A stretch of DNA of 55,086 bases from DASQBT01 sp049578545 (GCA_049578545.1 JBAUMF010000026.1:1-55086), one strand, 5' to 3'; counted from the first letter of the stretch, positions 8,630-17,549 are shown. Translations and numbers: made by a program. The notes: generated by a model not told the origin, from the letters alone.

Positions 8630-11482
8630 ATGCAGCATCAGCAACACAACACCGCTGGAAAAGGCATGGACATCCAAAACGCTCAGCAAAATTTGGTAAA
8701 GGAAGGACTGGCGCGCCTGCTCTTCAAGAGCGCCGGTTTCGCCCTGAGCACCAATCTGCTTAATGGCTTCCTGTGGATGCTGACAACCTGGGGTTCGCTG
8801 AGTCATCCCCAGGCCCTGACCTGGCTTGCGTTCCTGATCGTGGTCACCTCTTTGAGAGGGTGGGTGGTGCAAACCTATCGCACGCGCCGACCCGGCAGCG
8901 CTAACACGGACCGCTTGGTCAATTTGTATAATCTGGGTGCGCTTGCTTCAGGCGTAGCTTGGTGTGCGGCATGCATCATGCTGATTCGCACTCACGATCC
9001 CGCCCTGCAGGCACTGGCCGGCTTCCTCATGGCAGGCATGACTGCGGGCGCGGTGGCAACCAACGTTGCAAATCTGCAGACCTACTTTGCTTTTGCCCTG
9101 CCCATGCTTGTTCCCCTTCCACCCCTGCTGATCCTTGAGGGAGGAAGAATCCCCATGGTGATGGCGGTGATGAGCGCCGCGTTCATCGTCATGCTCAACA
9201 AGGCTGTGCGCAAATCCCACGAAACCTTGCGCCGCTCGATTGAGCTGGGTCAGGAGAATGCCGATCTGGTCGCAGAGTTGGGTCACGAGCTGGATGAAAG
9301 AAAGCGCGCCCAATTGGGCATGATGGAAAGCGAGGCCAGGTTCCGTGCACTTGCCGAAAGTACGGATACGGCGATTTTCACCTATCGCGATCACTTTCTC
9401 TACGTCAACCCGGCGGGCGAACGGCTGTCCGGCTACAGTGCCGAAGAACTCAGCAGCATGCCGTTCTGGGCCATCGTCCATCCAGAGCACCGCGATCTGG
9501 TCAAACAGCGCGGCAAGGCAAGGCTTGAAGGAGAAGACACACCCAAGCACTATGAATACAGGATACTGACCAAAGGCGGCGATACCCGCTGGGTATCCTT
9601 CAGCACCTGTCTGATCAACCGCGACGGGCAGCCCACCGGGTTGGGCACTGCGTTCGACATCACCGCCCACAAGGCGGCGGAAGAAGCGCTCTTTATGGAA
9701 AAGGAGCTGGCCCAGGTCACCCTGAAATCGCTCGGCGATGCTGTTGTGACAACCGATCTGCAAGGTCATGTGCTCTCCCTTAACCCGGCCGGTGAGCTGC
9801 TGGCCGGCTGGACCGAGACCGAAGCAAAGGGTCATCCTTTTGGTGAAGTGTTTCACCTGGCGGCTGCACATCGACATTGTGATTTCTTTGATGACCCTGT
9901 GGCCCTTTGCATCAGCAAGGGTGAGCCCGTCGCCTATGCGTCGCATCTCCAATTACAGGACAGGGGAGGGGGCGCTGCCTACTCCGTGGAACTGTCCACG
10001 TCCCCCATATGCGATCGTTCCGGGGAAACCATAGGCGTGGTCGCCGTCTTTCATGATGTTTCCGCACTCAGCTATGCGGCGAGCCATGACGCACTGACCG
10101 GGTTGATCAACCGGAGGGAGTTCATGACACGTCTGGAGCATGCTGTTGCCAGCGCTCATGTCGACCAGACCGAACACGCGCTGTGCTATATCGACCTGGA
10201 TCAATTCAAGGTGGTAAATGACACCTGTGGCCATGCAGCGGGGGATGAACTTCTCAAGCAGTTGACCGCCCTCCTCCATGCAAATGCAAGGGATGGTGAC
10301 ACGCTCGCGCGCCTTGGAGGCGATGAGTTCGGTCTGTTGCTGCCCTACTGTCCCATGACAAAGGCCGTTGACCTTGCGGAAACCATGCGCATGCTTGCCA
10401 GGCAGTTCCGCTTCAACTGGGGCGGCCGCAGCTTCGAAATTGGAGCCAGCATCGGAGTGGTCCAGATTCACAAGAACAGCGCTGATGTTGCCGAGCTGAT
10501 GCGCGCAGCCGATTCCGCCTGCTACGTAGCCAAGGCGCAGGGCCGAAACCGCGTCCATCTGTACCAGCCGGACGACAGTGCCGTGGCTGAACATCAGCAC
10601 ACGATTGCCTGGGTCAGTCGCATCCGCCAGAGTCTTGATCGTGGCGATTTCGACCTTCATTACCAGCCTGTCCAGCCGTTAAACGGACAGACTGGCCAGC
10701 ACTTCGAAGTTCTGCTTCGCCTGCGCGATGGACAAGGCAAACTGATTCCCCCGAGCACATTCCTCCCTGCCGCAGAGCGTTACGACCTGATGCCAACCCT
10801 TGACCGATGGGTGATCCGAACTGCGCTTTCCCGCCTCGCCCCCATGCTGCGCGAAAACTCCGGCAGGCTTTGCGCCATCAACCTTTCGGGACAATCGTTG
10901 GGCGATGAGAAGACAGTGTCCTTCATTCTTGACGAAATTGCTTCACACGGCATTGCCCCATCGACGCTCTGCTTCGAGATTACCGAGACCAGCGCCATCT
11001 CACATCTGGGTAACGCGCGCGAACTGTCGCTACAGCTAAAGGCAGCGGGTTGCTCGCTGGCATTGGACGATTTCGGCAGCGGCCTGTCCAGCTTCTCCTA
11101 CCTGAAAGAGTTGCCGGTGGATTTCCTCAAGATCGATGGGAATTTTGTTCGAAATATCGGACAGGACCCAACCGACCGCGCCATCGTATCTTCCATTGTC
11201 CAGGTGGCACGAGCCACGGGCAAAAAGACGATCGCAGAGTATGTGGAAAACGAATCCTGCCTGTACTGGGTTCGCACACTGGATGTCGATTATGCACAGG
11301 GATATTGCATCGGCCGTCCACGCCCTCTGCAAGAGCTGCTCGATACCGGCAATTCAATCCAGCAGACGAACGCTGGCAATGGACCAAACAAGACGCATGT
11401 GTTTCTTCACCCGCACACTGCTTTGCCAGATCCTGAATTTTGCCTGATGACAGGATCAGTGCACAGGCACCTATCCGCCTAG
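8630..11482 (+). CDS. Membrane PAS-PAS-GGDEF-EAL c-di-GMP signalling protein
   Basis: This protein of about 950 residues has an N-terminal membrane region of roughly six helices (to about residue 195), a coiled linker, two PAS domains (about 235-350 and 360-480), a GGDEF domain with intact LGGDEF near residue 562, and a C-terminal EAL domain (about 665-915). The RDGD five residues before GGDEF fits the inhibitory I-site. The EAL signature reads EVLLR instead of EALLR, but NLSGQSL, EITETSAI and DDFGSGLSSF are present, so phosphodiesterase activity is plausible. It probably makes and/or breaks c-di-GMP in response to a PAS-sensed signal. ATG 8630 follows an AGGG; GTG 8618 and ATG 8666 are alternatives. 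Confidence 0.93.
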   Translation: MQHQQHNTAGKGMDIQNAQQNLVKEGLARLLFKSAGFALSTNLLNGFLWMLTTWGSLSHPQALTWLAFLIVVTSLRGWVVQTYRTRRPGSANTDRLVNLYNLGALASGVAWCAACIMLIRTHDPALQALAGFLMAGMTAGAVATNVANLQTYFAFALPMLVPLPPLLILEGGRIPMVMAVMSAAFIVMLNKAVRKSHETLRRSIELGQENADLVAELGHELDERKRAQLGMMESEARFRALAESTDTAIFTYRDHFLYVNPAGERLSGYSAEELSSMPFWAIVHPEHRDLVKQRGKARLEGEDTPKHYEYRILTKGGDTRWVSFSTCLINRDGQPTGLGTAFDITAHKAAEEALFMEKELAQVTLKSLGDAVVTTDLQGHVLSLNPAGELLAGWTETEAKGHPFGEVFHLAAAHRHCDFFDDPVALCISKGEPVAYASHLQLQDRGGGAAYSVELSTSPICDRSGETIGVVAVFHDVSALSYAASHDALTGLINRREFMTRLEHAVASAHVDQTEHALCYIDLDQFKVVNDTCGHAAGDELLKQLTALLHANARDGDTLARLGGDEFGLLLPYCPMTKAVDLAETMRMLARQFRFNWGGRSFEIGASIGVVQIHKNSADVAELMRAADSACYVAKAQGRNRVHLYQPDDSAVAEHQHTIAWVSRIRQSLDRGDFDLHYQPVQPLNGQTGQHFEVLLRLRDGQGKLIPPSTFLPAAERYDLMPTLDRWVIRTALSRLAPMLRENSGRLCAINLSGQSLGDEKTVSFILDEIASHGIAPSTLCFEITETSAISHLGNARELSLQLKAAGCSLALDDFGSGLSSFSYLKELPVDFLKIDGNFVRNIGQDPTDRAIVSSIVQVARATGKKTIAEYVENESCLYWVRTLDVDYAQGYCIGRPRPLQELLDTGNSIQQTNAGNGPNKTHVFLHPHTALPDPEFCLMTGSVHRHLSA

Positions 11483-11642
11483 CACGATCCTTCTGCCATT
11501 GTCATGCCGCCTGCAATAGCGGTATCCGGTCAACACTGATATGCCAAACCTGGACTTGGCGAGTCGACAAATAATCCGCGAGAATTCGCAATTGGCCCAT
11601 TATTGCCATATTCTGACAAAATGAGCATCAACTGGAGTTCGC

Positions 11643-11921
11643 ATGAGTCACAAGCACGAAAATCTGCTGCATGCCATTTTTGAAGGCCCGGTCAGCGGCA
11701 ATGTTCACTGGCGTGAAGTCGAATCACTGTTGAATCATCTTGGCGCCAAGCTCGATCCGCACCATGGTGCGAGCTTCCGTGTGGAACTGAACGGAGTGGA
11801 GGGATTTATTCATCGTCCGCACAACAGCAATACCTGCAACAAACAGGAAATTCGGCATCTGCGCGAGTATCTGGCTTCAGCCGGCGTGACGCTGTCGCAG
11901 TATGAAGACAGGGAGCAGTAA
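11643..11921 (+). CDS. HicA-like protein without an adjacent HicB
   Basis: This 92-residue protein resembles the HicA mRNA-interferase fold (dsRBD-like): LLHAIFEGPVSGNVHW, REVESLLNHLG, a HHGASF segment that could supply the catalytic His, and FIHRPH before the final helix (REYLASAGV). HicA toxins cleave mRNA and are normally paired with HicB. No HicB-like gene lies on either side: upstream is a 160-bp gap and downstream an exported protein. It may therefore belong to the solitary HicA-like subfamily that is not a toxin. The next gene starts directly after the stop codon. Confidence 0.7.
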   Translation: MSHKHENLLHAIFEGPVSGNVHWREVESLLNHLGAKLDPHHGASFRVELNGVEGFIHRPHNSNTCNKQEIRHLREYLASAGVTLSQYEDREQ

Positions 11922-12224
11922 GTGGTCAGACGTTTGATGGCCGGGCTCATTGCCTTCGCGCTTATCGCAGCTCCCTGGTCTTCCCTTGCTGATGACCCGA
12001 ACACCGTGAGCGGTGACAAGAGCACCGATATGGCTGTGGATCTGTTGATCATGCGGCCGCTGGGTCTGGCGACCACGGTGATCGGCACGGCGCTGACGAT
12101 TGTCGCGCTGCCTTTCACCATTCCCAGCGGGAGCGTGCGCGAGTCCGCGCAAATGATGATCGTGGAACCCGCGGAATTCACCTTCAACCGACCGCTCGGC
12201 GAGTTCGACACAAATGGCGATTAG
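11922..12224 (+). CDS. Small exported hypothetical protein
   Basis: This product of about 100 residues starts with GTG at 11922, immediately after the HicA-like stop (an internal ATG at codon 6 is an alternative). A signal peptide (LMAGLIAFALIAAPWSSLA) ends near residue 23. The mature part has one hydrophobic stretch (about residues 44-70, PLGLATTVIGTALTIVALP) and a hydrophilic end, EFTFNRPLGEFDTNGD. Similar short proteins occur in proteobacteria without a known role. The gene converges with the glutathione transferase, overlapping its 3' end by 4 bp. Confidence 0.65.
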   Translation: MVRRLMAGLIAFALIAAPWSSLADDPNTVSGDKSTDMAVDLLIMRPLGLATTVIGTALTIVALPFTIPSGSVRESAQMMIVEPAEFTFNRPLGEFDTNGD

Positions 12225-12826
12225 ACCAATCCTTCAGCCTGCATCGCCGCTTTGACCGCGGGGCGCGCCGCGATGCGTGCCATGTAATCATTCAGAACCG
12301 GCCACTTGCTGGTATCGACTTTGTGCAAATTGCACCAACCCAGCACGGTGAACAGGTAAGCATCCGCCACGGTGAACGTGTCACCCATCAGGTAAGGCCG
12401 CGTACCCAACCTGCCTGCAAGCCAGTCGGCACGCCGGCCGAAAAGCGCGATCTGGTTGGCTCTCCATTCCGCCGTAATGTTGGGGTTGAATAGCGCACCC
12501 AGGGTCTTGTGAATCTCGCTGGAGATAAAGTTGAGCCATTCCATGAGCCGGTAGCGTTCCATGCTGCCAAACCTGGGGGCAAGGCCGGATTCGGGTTTTT
12601 GATCGGCCACGTATTGCAGCAGCACCGCATCTTCGGTGAGTACCTGACCGTCGTCCAGCCGCAGCGCAGGCACATAACCCTTGTCGTTGACCTGATTGTA
12701 GTCTTCGCCGCTGGCTGTCTTTTTCGCCCCCAGATCAACCTTGTCGATGTCGAAAGTAGAGCCTGATTCACGCAAGGCAATGTGAACGGCCATGGAACAG
12801 GCGCCGGGATAGTAATAGAGCTTCAT
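12221..12826 (-). CDS. Glutathione S-transferase, beta class
   Basis: This 201-residue enzyme conjugates glutathione to electrophiles or reduces disulfides. It starts MKLYYYPGACS with Cys at position 10, the catalytic residue characteristic of bacterial beta-class GSTs. The thioredoxin-like N-terminal domain (about 1-80) ends in LTEDAVLLQYVAD, with the Glu-Asp glutathione-binding turn, and is followed by an all-helical C-terminal domain. I chose ATG 12826 because GGAG lies 6 nt upstream; the ATG at 12838 would add four residues. It is divergent from srkA. Confidence 0.92.
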   Translation of the reverse strand: MKLYYYPGACSMAVHIALRESGSTFDIDKVDLGAKKTASGEDYNQVNDKGYVPALRLDDGQVLTEDAVLLQYVADQKPESGLAPRFGSMERYRLMEWLNFISSEIHKTLGALFNPNITAEWRANQIALFGRRADWLAGRLGTRPYLMGDTFTVADAYLFTVLGWCNLHKVDTSKWPVLNDYMARIAARPAVKAAMQAEGLV

Positions 12827-12907
12827 ATTGGTCTCCATAGCAATAAAGCCAGAAAAGGCATTATAGGCATTTATGGTTTGTTGAATTGGCCCGTTACAAT
12901 CCTGCTG

Positions 12908-13897
12908 ATGCAGACAGATGATGCCCCACCCTACGCAATGCTGTCACCGGACCGCGTACTCGATGCACTGGAAAGCGTTGGCTTCCCATGCGACGGCAGA
13001 TTGCTCGCTCTGAACAGCTTCGAGAACCGGGTCTATCAGGTTGGCCAGGAGGAAGGCCCCCCAGTGGTGGTCAAATTCTATCGTCCCAATCGCTGGGGTG
13101 ACGATGCGATTCTGGAAGAACATGCATACACACTGGAACTCGCCGAGCGTGAGATTCCGGTTGTACCGCCGCTTGTGATCAGCGATGCGACGCTGCATTC
13201 GTTCGAGACATTCCGCTTTGCGGTATACCCGCGTCAGGGCGGGCGTCCGCCCGAGCTGGATGATCCGGAGACGCGGGAATGGATGGGCCGTTTCATCGGC
13301 CGCATTCATGCAATCGGCGAACTGAAGCCGTTCACGCACAGACCTGCCCTGACTATTCAGTCTTTTGGCATCGAGCCACGCAATGATCTGCTGGCCAACA
13401 ACTGGATTCCGCCTGATCTGCTGGATGCCTGGGAAAGCGTTTCCCAACAGGCGCTGGACGGAGTCCAGCGCTGTTACGAAAGAGCCGGCGGCTTTGCCAT
13501 CCTACGTCTGCACGGCGACTGCCACATGGGCAACGTGCTGTGGGCTGAAGATGGCCCCCACTTTGTCGACTTCGATGACAGCCGCATGGGTCCGGCAGTT
13601 CAGGACTTGTGGATGCTGCTGTCAGGCGATCGCGAAACCATGGCACGCCAGCTGGCGGATGTGCTGGCCGGCTACGAAGACTTCCACGACCTGAACACCA
13701 GGGAGTTGCATCTGGTGGAAGCATTGCGCACGCTGCGGCTGATCCACTATTCCGACTGGCTGGCGCGGCGCTGGAATGATCCGGCCTTCCCCGCCGCATT
13801 CCCCTGGTTCAATACGCAACACTACTGGCAAGATCGGATTCTCGAGCTGCGGGAACAGATCGCGCTGATGGACGAAGCGCCTTTGAGTGTGATGTGA
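12908..13897 (+). CDS. srkA: Stress response serine/threonine kinase SrkA (YihE/RdoA)
   Basis: This 329-residue protein matches SrkA in length. SrkA is an aminoglycoside-phosphotransferase-fold protein kinase that protects cells against reactive oxygen and counteracts MazEF-mediated death in E. coli. Family motifs are LNSFENRVYQV (nucleotide-binding region, about residues 36-46), VVVKFYRPNRW (Lys of the N-lobe), LHGDCHMGNVLW (catalytic loop, about 201-212) and FVDFDDSRMGPAVQD (metal-binding DFD). ATG 12908 gives the conserved beginning; an in-frame extension upstream is not conserved in kind. It is transcribed divergently from the GST gene. Confidence 0.93.
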   Translation: MQTDDAPPYAMLSPDRVLDALESVGFPCDGRLLALNSFENRVYQVGQEEGPPVVVKFYRPNRWGDDAILEEHAYTLELAEREIPVVPPLVISDATLHSFETFRFAVYPRQGGRPPELDDPETREWMGRFIGRIHAIGELKPFTHRPALTIQSFGIEPRNDLLANNWIPPDLLDAWESVSQQALDGVQRCYERAGGFAILRLHGDCHMGNVLWAEDGPHFVDFDDSRMGPAVQDLWMLLSGDRETMARQLADVLAGYEDFHDLNTRELHLVEALRTLRLIHYSDWLARRWNDPAFPAAFPWFNTQHYWQDRILELREQIALMDEAPLSVM

Positions 13898-13950
13898 GGA
13901 GCCCGCCGACGAGTTTTGCTCGCGAAAACATGGAAACCTGAAAAGCCCAA

Positions 13951-14153
13951 TCAGTGTGCGGCGAATTTGCGCTCGATGGCTTCCAGCATTTCCCTGGAGA
14001 TGGCCGCAGAGGGGCCCACCCAGTTCCCTGCCCGGCGGGCAGCTGTCCGGGCGGCGGCAGGTCCGCGGCCCCTCTTCAAGCAGTGCCCTGGTCAGGCGTG
14101 GCGTGGCGCAACCGGTCAACGCCAGCAACACGCCGGCGCAGAACAGGCCCCAA
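13951..14153 (-). pseudogene. Decayed lipoprotein gene, probably a PA2778-type partner
   Basis: Immediately downstream of the PA2779-family gene, one minus-strand frame reads GVLLALTGCATPRL followed by TRALLEE, the look of a lipoprotein signal with lipobox. A usable start and positively charged N-region are only found in another frame (VLRRR), and the protein-like end (SREMLEAIERKFAAH, stop at 13951-13953) is in yet another frame. PA2779-family genes are usually followed by a PA2778-family cysteine peptidase lipoprotein, so this is best read as a short, frameshifted remnant of that partner; most of the roughly 300-residue gene is gone. Homology is inferred from position and the lipobox only. 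Confidence 0.5.
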
Positions 14154-14549
14154 TTATCTTATAGGCCGGGTAAACGGGAAGACCTTGGTCAGACCCAGGA
14201 TATCGGTAATCAGCAGCAGCACGAAGATAAAGATTATGGCGCCAAGCAGGTCGCCACCCGCCGGCAGTTTATCGATCTTGCCACTCAGGCCCTGGATTTC
14301 CTCATCGGTCATGGCATCTGCCCTGGCTTGAGCGGCACCGGGATCAACCCCCATCTGTTCCAACTGGGTCCTGACATCGGCACGGGCAAGGAAACCCTTC
14401 AGCCTGTCACGCGCCTCTTGCACGCGCGCCGCGTCCACGAGTTGATCGGTGGCGACCATGGTGGCATTGGCCGGAACAAATTGCGCCAGATTGCAGGTCG
14501 AGGCAATCAGCAGCCAGGCCATGAATTGCTTAATCTTCTTGGTGATCAT
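14154..14549 (-). CDS. PA2779-family membrane protein
   Basis: This 131-residue protein has a signal-like N-terminus (KQFMAWLLIASTCNLAQFVPANA), a central helical region with TDQLVDAARVQEARDRLKGF and a conserved-looking EQMGVDPGAAQARADAMTDEEI (quoted here only as positions: about residues 62-85), then a Gly-rich turn and a C-terminal membrane helix (IIFIFVLLLITDILG). This arrangement matches the PA2779 family, whose function is unknown. A GGGAAG ribosome-binding site supports the ATG at 14549 rather than the upstream ATG at 14600. The usual partner gene (PA2778-type peptidase) appears decayed next door. Confidence 0.78.
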   Translation of the reverse strand: MITKKIKQFMAWLLIASTCNLAQFVPANATMVATDQLVDAARVQEARDRLKGFLARADVRTQLEQMGVDPGAAQARADAMTDEEIQGLSGKIDKLPAGGDLLGAIIFIFVLLLITDILGLTKVFPFTRPIR

Positions 14550-14883
14550 GATGGGCTTCCCTGTTAACGAAAATGAAATTGTACAAAACTCTGGTGGCAA
14601 CGATTTGAACTCCAGTTGAGGAAATCCTCATCCATTCATTCCTTCGCCATTGCTGACAACGAACCGCAAGTTGATTCAGAATGAAATCAACACATTACCG
14701 CATTGGTTGGTCGCTGAATTCCCCGCGTTGTGCCATAAACCATAAATCAGCGCTTTTCCTGAAGAATAACCGAGAAACCTGCGTGGGAAACCGAGTGGCT
14801 CATTGCTGAAGTAACTCGCGGCGTGGGTAATTACCCTGGTACAGGCCTTTACCGTTGCTGGGTTACGCGAGAAGGGTCAGCGC
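14550..14883. other. Intergenic region, no gene seen
   Basis: These 334 bp are comparatively AT-rich. They probably contain the promoter of the PA2779-family gene at the left end; the 3' end of the barrel-protein transcription unit lies at the right. No coding frame, RNA gene or repeat was recognised. Confidence 0.5.
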
Positions 14884-14906
14884 AAAAAAAGCCGCCCTCA
14901 GGCGGC
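14884..14906 (-). terminator. Intrinsic terminator of the outer-membrane barrel gene
   Basis: On the minus strand a perfect 6-bp stem (GCCGCC / GGCGGC, 4-nt loop, 14891-14906) is followed by seven T (complement of 14884-14890). It lies 24 bp after the stop of the barrel-protein gene, as expected for its Rho-independent terminator. Confidence 0.88.
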
Positions 14907-14929
14907 CTTGTACAGACCTCTGAAGTTCA

Positions 14930-15484
14930 TCAGAAGTTGTATCCAATCTTGGCTTCAACCAGCGTGTTGTCCGCGCCCTTGAAACCCGTGGCAATAGTGT
15001 TGTTTTGCGTACCCTGCCAGCGTGCAGCCAGACCCAGGTTGATCGCACCAATGCGATAGTCAAGGTCGGCGCCTATCTGGCCGGCCCACAACCCCTTGGT
15101 GTTGCCCCCCGCTTTCGCGTCGACGTAACCAAGACCAGGACCAAAGCCCACGCTCAGGTTCTGGTCGATATTGAACATCCAGCGTGGATTGATTTCATAG
15201 GTCGTCAGCTTCAAGCCACCATGGGAGAAGCCGCCGATAGATACCTTGGTGCGGATAATTCCTGTTGGCGGCTGCAGCAGGAGGCAGTTGAATGCCAGTT
15301 CGCCACCAATAAAGGAACTGCTGCTGACGTGCTCGGGATCCATTGAACCCACCAAAGCAGAAACGGTCAGGTCGGGCTTGTAAGCAGTATCAAGGACGGG
15401 CATGGTCTTCCATTGGTCGCCGGCCAGAGCAGGCACGGTTGCAACAGCAAGACACAGGCCCACGAGAGCAAATTGGGTACGCAT
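14930..15484 (-). CDS. Small outer-membrane beta-barrel protein
   Basis: This 184-residue protein carries a signal peptide (MRTQFALVGLCLAVATVPALA, 21 residues when read from ATG 15484, cleaved after ALA). The mature part is made of alternating beta strands with Gly turns, and ends in YNF, the terminal Phe recognised by the BAM complex. Strand count suggests an eight-stranded barrel of the OmpW/OmpX or lipid A-modifying size class, but no enzyme motif is evident. A GGAG upstream supports the start; an in-frame ATG upstream would bury the signal peptide. It is single-gene, with its own terminator. Confidence 0.78.
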   Translation of the reverse strand: MRTQFALVGLCLAVATVPALAGDQWKTMPVLDTAYKPDLTVSALVGSMDPEHVSSSSFIGGELAFNCLLLQPPTGIIRTKVSIGGFSHGGLKLTTYEINPRWMFNIDQNLSVGFGPGLGYVDAKAGGNTKGLWAGQIGADLDYRIGAINLGLAARWQGTQNNTIATGFKGADNTLVEAKIGYNF

Positions 15485-15586
15485 GGCATATCTCCAGTTA
15501 AATTTGAGGTCGCCGTATTTTATCCGATTTTCAGATTCAAACTCTGTGACTGCGAGCACACACAGGGAAAACCTTCCGCAGCGATA

Positions 15587-16567
15587 TCAGTTGTATTCGC
15601 CGCTGGCAGGATTGAGTTCGATGTAATACGGCGACATGCAGTTGTCCTGCACACTGTGTGAGGCCTGACAACGCAGGGCGGCCTCCACTCGGGCCGCGTT
15701 GATCTGGGTCTCATCTGCGATTTCGGGATAGAGGTGACAGTGTCTGAGCACTTTGAACGGCTGCTCGCGAGCAAGGAGTTCCATCTTGCGCCGGATCTCG
15801 ATGCTGAGCGGAAGAAGCAGCAGGCACGGCGCCAGCCAGGCCATGTAGTCGTCAACCAGCAGGCGTTGCTGCTCACCGCCCAGACCGGAGGAAATCAGCG
15901 ACTGGGGAAACGCTTCGTGCGACAAATCACGTCCCTGCAGCCCAACTGGCATGTTATGGCCGGTCAGACCAATACCACCTCCATCCGCTTGTCGCTCGAA
16001 CCATTGCGCCACAGGAGGGCTTCCGGCCTGTTCATTGATGTAACAGGTCAGGTCCTCCGCTGCGTTGTGTGAAACTGCCACCAATGGACTGGCAAACTGT
16101 TCCTGGGCCACATGGCCCGCCCGCCATAGGAGCGAGGGATGCGGCTCCATTTCGCTTTCGCTCGGCACGCTGGTAAGCAACACCAGCGGAAGCCCACTCG
16201 GATCCAGCAGCCACAACTCCAGATGATCGCAAAAGGCAAAGGGCAGCCGGTCATGCAGCTTGAGCAGGGCCTCGTAGACAATTGCCCCCTGCCCTTCCAT
16301 GCGCCTGAAATCTTCCGACGGATAGATGGGGCCGCGCCTGAGCCCTTTTTCACGTGACCAGCTGCCATAGCGGATGTCTGAGGTCTGGATCTTCTTGTGG
16401 CGCGGCAGACCCTTGAGCAGTTCATCATTGGCCACATAGATATCCCACTGGATACCGTCGGTGGTGACCGCTTCGGCGGATCGGTAGCGCAGTACATGCA
16501 CGACTCCCCGATAGGGGTTGAGCAGGCGCTGCGCGTAACACTCAATGCCGGTTAGTCCGATGTCCAT
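15587..16567 (-). CDS. Hypothetical protein (326 residues)
   Basis: The predicted protein is soluble, of mixed helix/strand composition, with a hydrophobic stretch around residues 245-258 (MAWLAPCLLLLPLSIEIRR) that may be buried or membrane-associated. Notable segments are YRGVVHVLRYRSAEAVTTDG near the start and several His/Cys residues in RHCHLYPEIADE and CQASHSVQDNC near the end, which could bind metal. The start is ATG 16567. I do not recognise the family. It lies 14 bp downstream of tilS on the same strand and may be part of an accA-tilS transcript. Confidence 0.7.
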   Translation of the reverse strand: MDIGLTGIECYAQRLLNPYRGVVHVLRYRSAEAVTTDGIQWDIYVANDELLKGLPRHKKIQTSDIRYGSWSREKGLRRGPIYPSEDFRRMEGQGAIVYEALLKLHDRLPFAFCDHLELWLLDPSGLPLVLLTSVPSESEMEPHPSLLWRAGHVAQEQFASPLVAVSHNAAEDLTCYINEQAGSPPVAQWFERQADGGGIGLTGHNMPVGLQGRDLSHEAFPQSLISSGLGGEQQRLLVDDYMAWLAPCLLLLPLSIEIRRKMELLAREQPFKVLRHCHLYPEIADETQINAARVEAALRCQASHSVQDNCMSPYYIELNPASGEYN

Positions 16568-16583
16568 CAAACATGATCATAAT

Positions 16584-17549
16584 TCATGACGCGTCAATCC
16601 TGATACGCCCCTTGCTCCGCGCCAACACCCGGCCGTCTGGAAGGTGCAATGCCAGCCGAGTACGCGCTTCCTTCAGTTGGCGCAGCATTTCGGTCAGGTG
16701 TGCGGGACTGGGCAAAGGGACCCCGTTCAGCCGGAGGTAATAAGCCAACAGATTCCGCGCACGGACTTCGGGCAGCGCTTCGAGTGTTTTGCCATCCAGG
16801 CTGGAGGGCAAGCCGGCCTCGGCGCCATCGAGTGCCGCAAGTTCGTCGAGCAAATCCGCCGCCTCCGCCATGCGCTGTGCACTGCCAATCAGGCGCTCAC
16901 GGTAATCCGGTATGAATCGAGCAATTGCCGGCATCACCTCATGTCGCAAGGCGTTGCGCGCATAGCGCGGATCCGTATTGCTCTCATCCTCAACCCATAG
17001 CAGGCCGTGCAGGCGCGCGTAAGATTCCAGCTCAGCGCGGGCACACGTCAGGAGTGGGCGAACCAGCAGCAGATCCGTTGCGAGCTGGCGCGCCTCTGGC
17101 ATCGCCGCCAGTGCACGCGGGCCGCCGCCGCGCAATACCTGAAACAGCACGGTTTCCGCCTGATCGTCAGCATGGTGGGCAGTGATGACGGCATCAACGC
17201 CAGGGCTCATCAAAGCGCCATACCGGGCAGTACGTGCTGCTGCCTCGATGCCTTCGGGGGTCTTACGGGCAATCTTTACCCGCACCACTTTCAGCGGTAC
17301 TTGCAGGTGGCTGCATGCCTGTTCACAAAATTGCACCCATGCATCCGCTTGCGTACTCAGACCATGATGAACGTGAAGCGCCGACAGCTTATAGTCCGGC
17401 CGCAGTTGGGCCAGCACATGCAGCAGGACGATGGAATCGAGACCGCCGGACAGCCCCAGGCGAAGCCGGGCACCGGGGATGAGATGACGGGTGAGGGCAG
17501 CCCTCACCGAGTCACCTAGCGAATCATTTTTCTTCCTTGAAACGGCCAT
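16584..17549 (-). CDS. tilS: tRNA(Ile)-lysidine synthase TilS (short form)
   Basis: TilS attaches lysine to C34 of tRNA-Ile(CAU), changing its codon from AUG to AUA; the reaction uses ATP. The PP-loop signature LGLSGGLDSIVLL lies at about residues 33-45, followed by ALHVHHGLS and AARTARYGAL, and ITAHHADDQAETVLF near 119-133. The protein is 321 residues; the E. coli enzyme is about 430. The last ~110 residues, which form the second C-terminal tRNA-binding domain, are absent, and no remnant is seen before the next gene. The start overlaps the 3' end of accA by 26 bp, so translation is probably coupled. Confidence 0.93.
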   Translation of the reverse strand: MAVSRKKNDSLGDSVRAALTRHLIPGARLRLGLSGGLDSIVLLHVLAQLRPDYKLSALHVHHGLSTQADAWVQFCEQACSHLQVPLKVVRVKIARKTPEGIEAAARTARYGALMSPGVDAVITAHHADDQAETVLFQVLRGGGPRALAAMPEARQLATDLLLVRPLLTCARAELESYARLHGLLWVEDESNTDPRYARNALRHEVMPAIARFIPDYRERLIGSAQRMAEAADLLDELAALDGAEAGLPSSLDGKTLEALPEVRARNLLAYYLRLNGVPLPSPAHLTEMLRQLKEARTRLALHLPDGRVLARSKGRIRIDAS

